From a virus: a DNA stretch of 20,842 bases. A model generated the notes under the pieces. The model was not told where the DNA came from, ran no database searches, and worked only from the letters and a program-made list of their open reading frames with translations. Positions 20,038 through 20,842 of the stretch are shown here, piece after piece (position 1 is the stretch's first letter; each line of letters begins with the position of its first letter). Both the position numbers and the translations under genes were made by a program. The stretch spans positions 1 to 20,842 of the IMG/VR virus record IMGVR_UViG_3300030060_006664; one strand, 5' to 3'.

Positions 20038-20247
20038 TTATGAAAGTCTAGTTTTCATTAAGTTTCCAGCCTTAAAATTATTAATATTTTCTTCGGGATC
20101 TTGATATGTATACCATCTATGCTCGCAATCTAAACATAATCTACGTCTTACAACTTGATGTTTTTCATTTACAACAGTAGAAATTATTCTTTGAAAAGTA
20201 TAAATTCTGCACTTTGGACAACAAACAAATGAAATTCTTTTTCTCAT
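20038..20247 (-). CDS. NrdR-like zinc-ribbon protein, 69 aa
   Basis: CPKC (10-13) and RRRLCLDCEHRWYTYQ (34-49) match the zinc ribbon of the repressor NrdR (four Cys; R-R-R-x-C-x2-C-x2-R-W/F-x-T-Y). The ATP-cone domain of NrdR is absent. In phages such isolated ribbons are probably DNA-binding regulators. This one could influence nucleotide metabolism genes, but no target is visible. Confidence 0.75.
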   Translation of the reverse strand: MRKRISFVCCPKCRIYTFQRIISTVVNEKHQVVRRRLCLDCEHRWYTYQDPEENINNFKAGNLMKTRLS

Positions 20248-20302
20248 TATAGATTTATCAGGTCTTTTATTTTAATATAGAAATAGCTACTACACCATAA
20301 AA

Positions 20303-20380
20303 ATGGATACACAAACAAGAGGATATGGATCTTCTAAAAAGAAGAAAACCAAAAAAACAAAAGTAAAAGTGGGAAAGTAA
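20303..20380 (+). CDS. 25-aa basic peptide
   Basis: MDTQTRGYGSSKKKKTKKTK plus five residues; more than a third Lys. It lies in the gap between two leftward genes, and its stop codon is adjacent to the stop of the next leftward gene. A + strand terminator follows at 20482-20510. The composition suits a nucleic-acid-binding micropeptide or virion peptide. The weak point is its length. Confidence 0.4.
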   Translation: MDTQTRGYGSSKKKKTKKTKVKVGK

Positions 20381-20563
20381 CTAGCGGGGTAGTTGACTTA
20401 CCTTCCTATTAGGAAAAAGGTTCTGTTCCAATAAATCTACTAAACTATCGTCAACAGTATTATCTGTTTTTTTTACTAAAGCTCGCAAAATATCTAATGC
20501 GAGTTTTTTTATGGCTGAACCCCTAAGAAATGCAAAGACGATTGGCCTTATAACTTTTAACAT
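20381..20563 (-). CDS. Hypothetical phage protein, 60 aa
   Basis: Reads MLKVIRPIVFAFLRGSAIKK, then LDILRALVKKTDNTVDDSLVDLLEQNL. I recall similar short phage proteins with a hydrophobic, basic N-terminal helix and a TDN-VDD motif; the role is unknown. The N-terminal 17 residues could associate with membranes. It begins a short leftward unit. A + strand terminator is embedded in its coding sequence. Confidence 0.6.
   Translation of the reverse strand: MLKVIRPIVFAFLRGSAIKKLALDILRALVKKTDNTVDDSLVDLLEQNLFPNRKVSQLPR
20482..20510 (+). terminator. + strand rho-independent terminator inside a - strand gene
   Basis: CTCGCA, a 10-base loop and TGCGAG form a 6-bp stem, extended by a G-U and A-U pairs, followed by seven T. 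It would end rightward transcripts, perhaps those carrying the 25-aa ORF at 20303, about 100 bases past its stop. Confidence 0.65.
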
Positions 20564-20600
20564 AGTTTTGTTATAACTAATTTAATAGTAGCTAAACCTT

Positions 20601-20842
20601 TTATGGCTTTGCATATATCCATCCATTACATAAATATTTAGACACTTTAGGTCTATAACCTCTATGAACATAAGTCCATGTAGCTGGAAATAAAATTAAA
20701 TTACCACAAGTAGGTTGTAGTCGTGTTCCATCTAAAAATTCTGTATAACCATCATCTTGAATTTTTATTGTATTTAAGTACCACATAAAGACTATTACTC
20801 TTGATCCTTGTCTTGTCATACACCAATCATTATGCCAACTAT
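20601..20842 (-). CDS. 2OG-Fe(II) oxygenase, C-terminal part, cut by the window edge
   Basis: The open frame continues past the first ATG to the window edge: upstream codons read SWHNDWC before MTRQGSR. HND is the H-x-D iron site. GNLILFPATWTYVHRGYRP follows, with the second iron His and the Arg that binds 2-oxoglutarate. This is the prolyl-4-hydroxylase-like group common in marine cyanophages, where the substrate is unknown. The N-terminal part lies outside the window. C-terminal end GWIYAKP. Confidence 0.8.
   Translation of the reverse strand, partial: SWHNDWCMTRQGSRVIVFMWYLNTIKIQDDGYTEFLDGTRLQPTCGNLILFPATWTYVHRGYRPKVSKYLCNGWIYAKP

Overview
The window looks like part of an AT-rich (I estimate about 30% GC) double-stranded DNA phage genome, or a phage-like satellite, most likely from marine picocyanobacteria (Prochlorococcus/Synechococcus type). 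The host call is an inference. It rests on the RepB-like primase fused to a VapE-type helicase, which resembles proteins of cyanobacteria and cyanophages, on a short marine-phage-type 2OG-Fe(II) oxygenase at the right edge, and on many tiny overlapping unknown genes. No integrase, terminase, portal, capsid or DNA polymerase gene is visible, and I found no convincing tRNA.

Layout. 1-1970: leftward genes (a GP88-family protein and small unknowns) with two clear leftward terminators. 1971-2782: about 0.8 kb without genes, very AT-rich, with a large nested inverted repeat, two pairs of direct repeats, five 10-bp T-tracts and a 16-bp tandem repeat. 2783-3375: three short leftward genes. 3492-6213: a rightward operon of eight small overlapping unknown genes, ending in a bidirectional terminator. 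6210-7280: four small leftward genes, two of them ribbon-helix-helix-like. 7341-8959: a minimal NAD-dependent DNA ligase and a possible virion protein. 8960-9226: an intergenic segment with repeats flanking an AT-rich core. 9227-15207: the leftward replication/modification operon, read as SF2 helicase, HNH-AP2 endonuclease, C5 cytosine methyltransferase (with a long out-of-frame ORF inside it), VRR-NUC nuclease and primase-helicase. 15284-19756: a rightward recombination operon, with RecE-like exonuclease, RecT-like annealing protein, excisionase-like HTH protein, SSB and small unknowns. 19701-20842: mostly leftward genes (unknown, NrdR-like zinc ribbon, small unknown, 2OG oxygenase cut by the window edge) plus a 25-codon rightward ORF.

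The genes form a replication/recombination module. The primase-helicase probably acts at an iteron origin next to its gene. RecE-like, RecT-like and SSB proteins would carry out single-strand annealing recombination. The helicase, VRR-NUC and ligase would process DNA, and the methyltransferase would modify it.

The strongest unexplained signal is a strand-polarised motif, GCRAGTCY. By eye, GCGAGTC plus GCAAGTC occur 27 times on the + strand and once on the - strand, whichever way the surrounding genes run. Other leading observations are the SaPI-like iteron/AT-core arrangement beside the primase-helicase, the apparent double coding inside the methyltransferase, and the helically phased T-tract array. 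All counts and alignments were made by eye.
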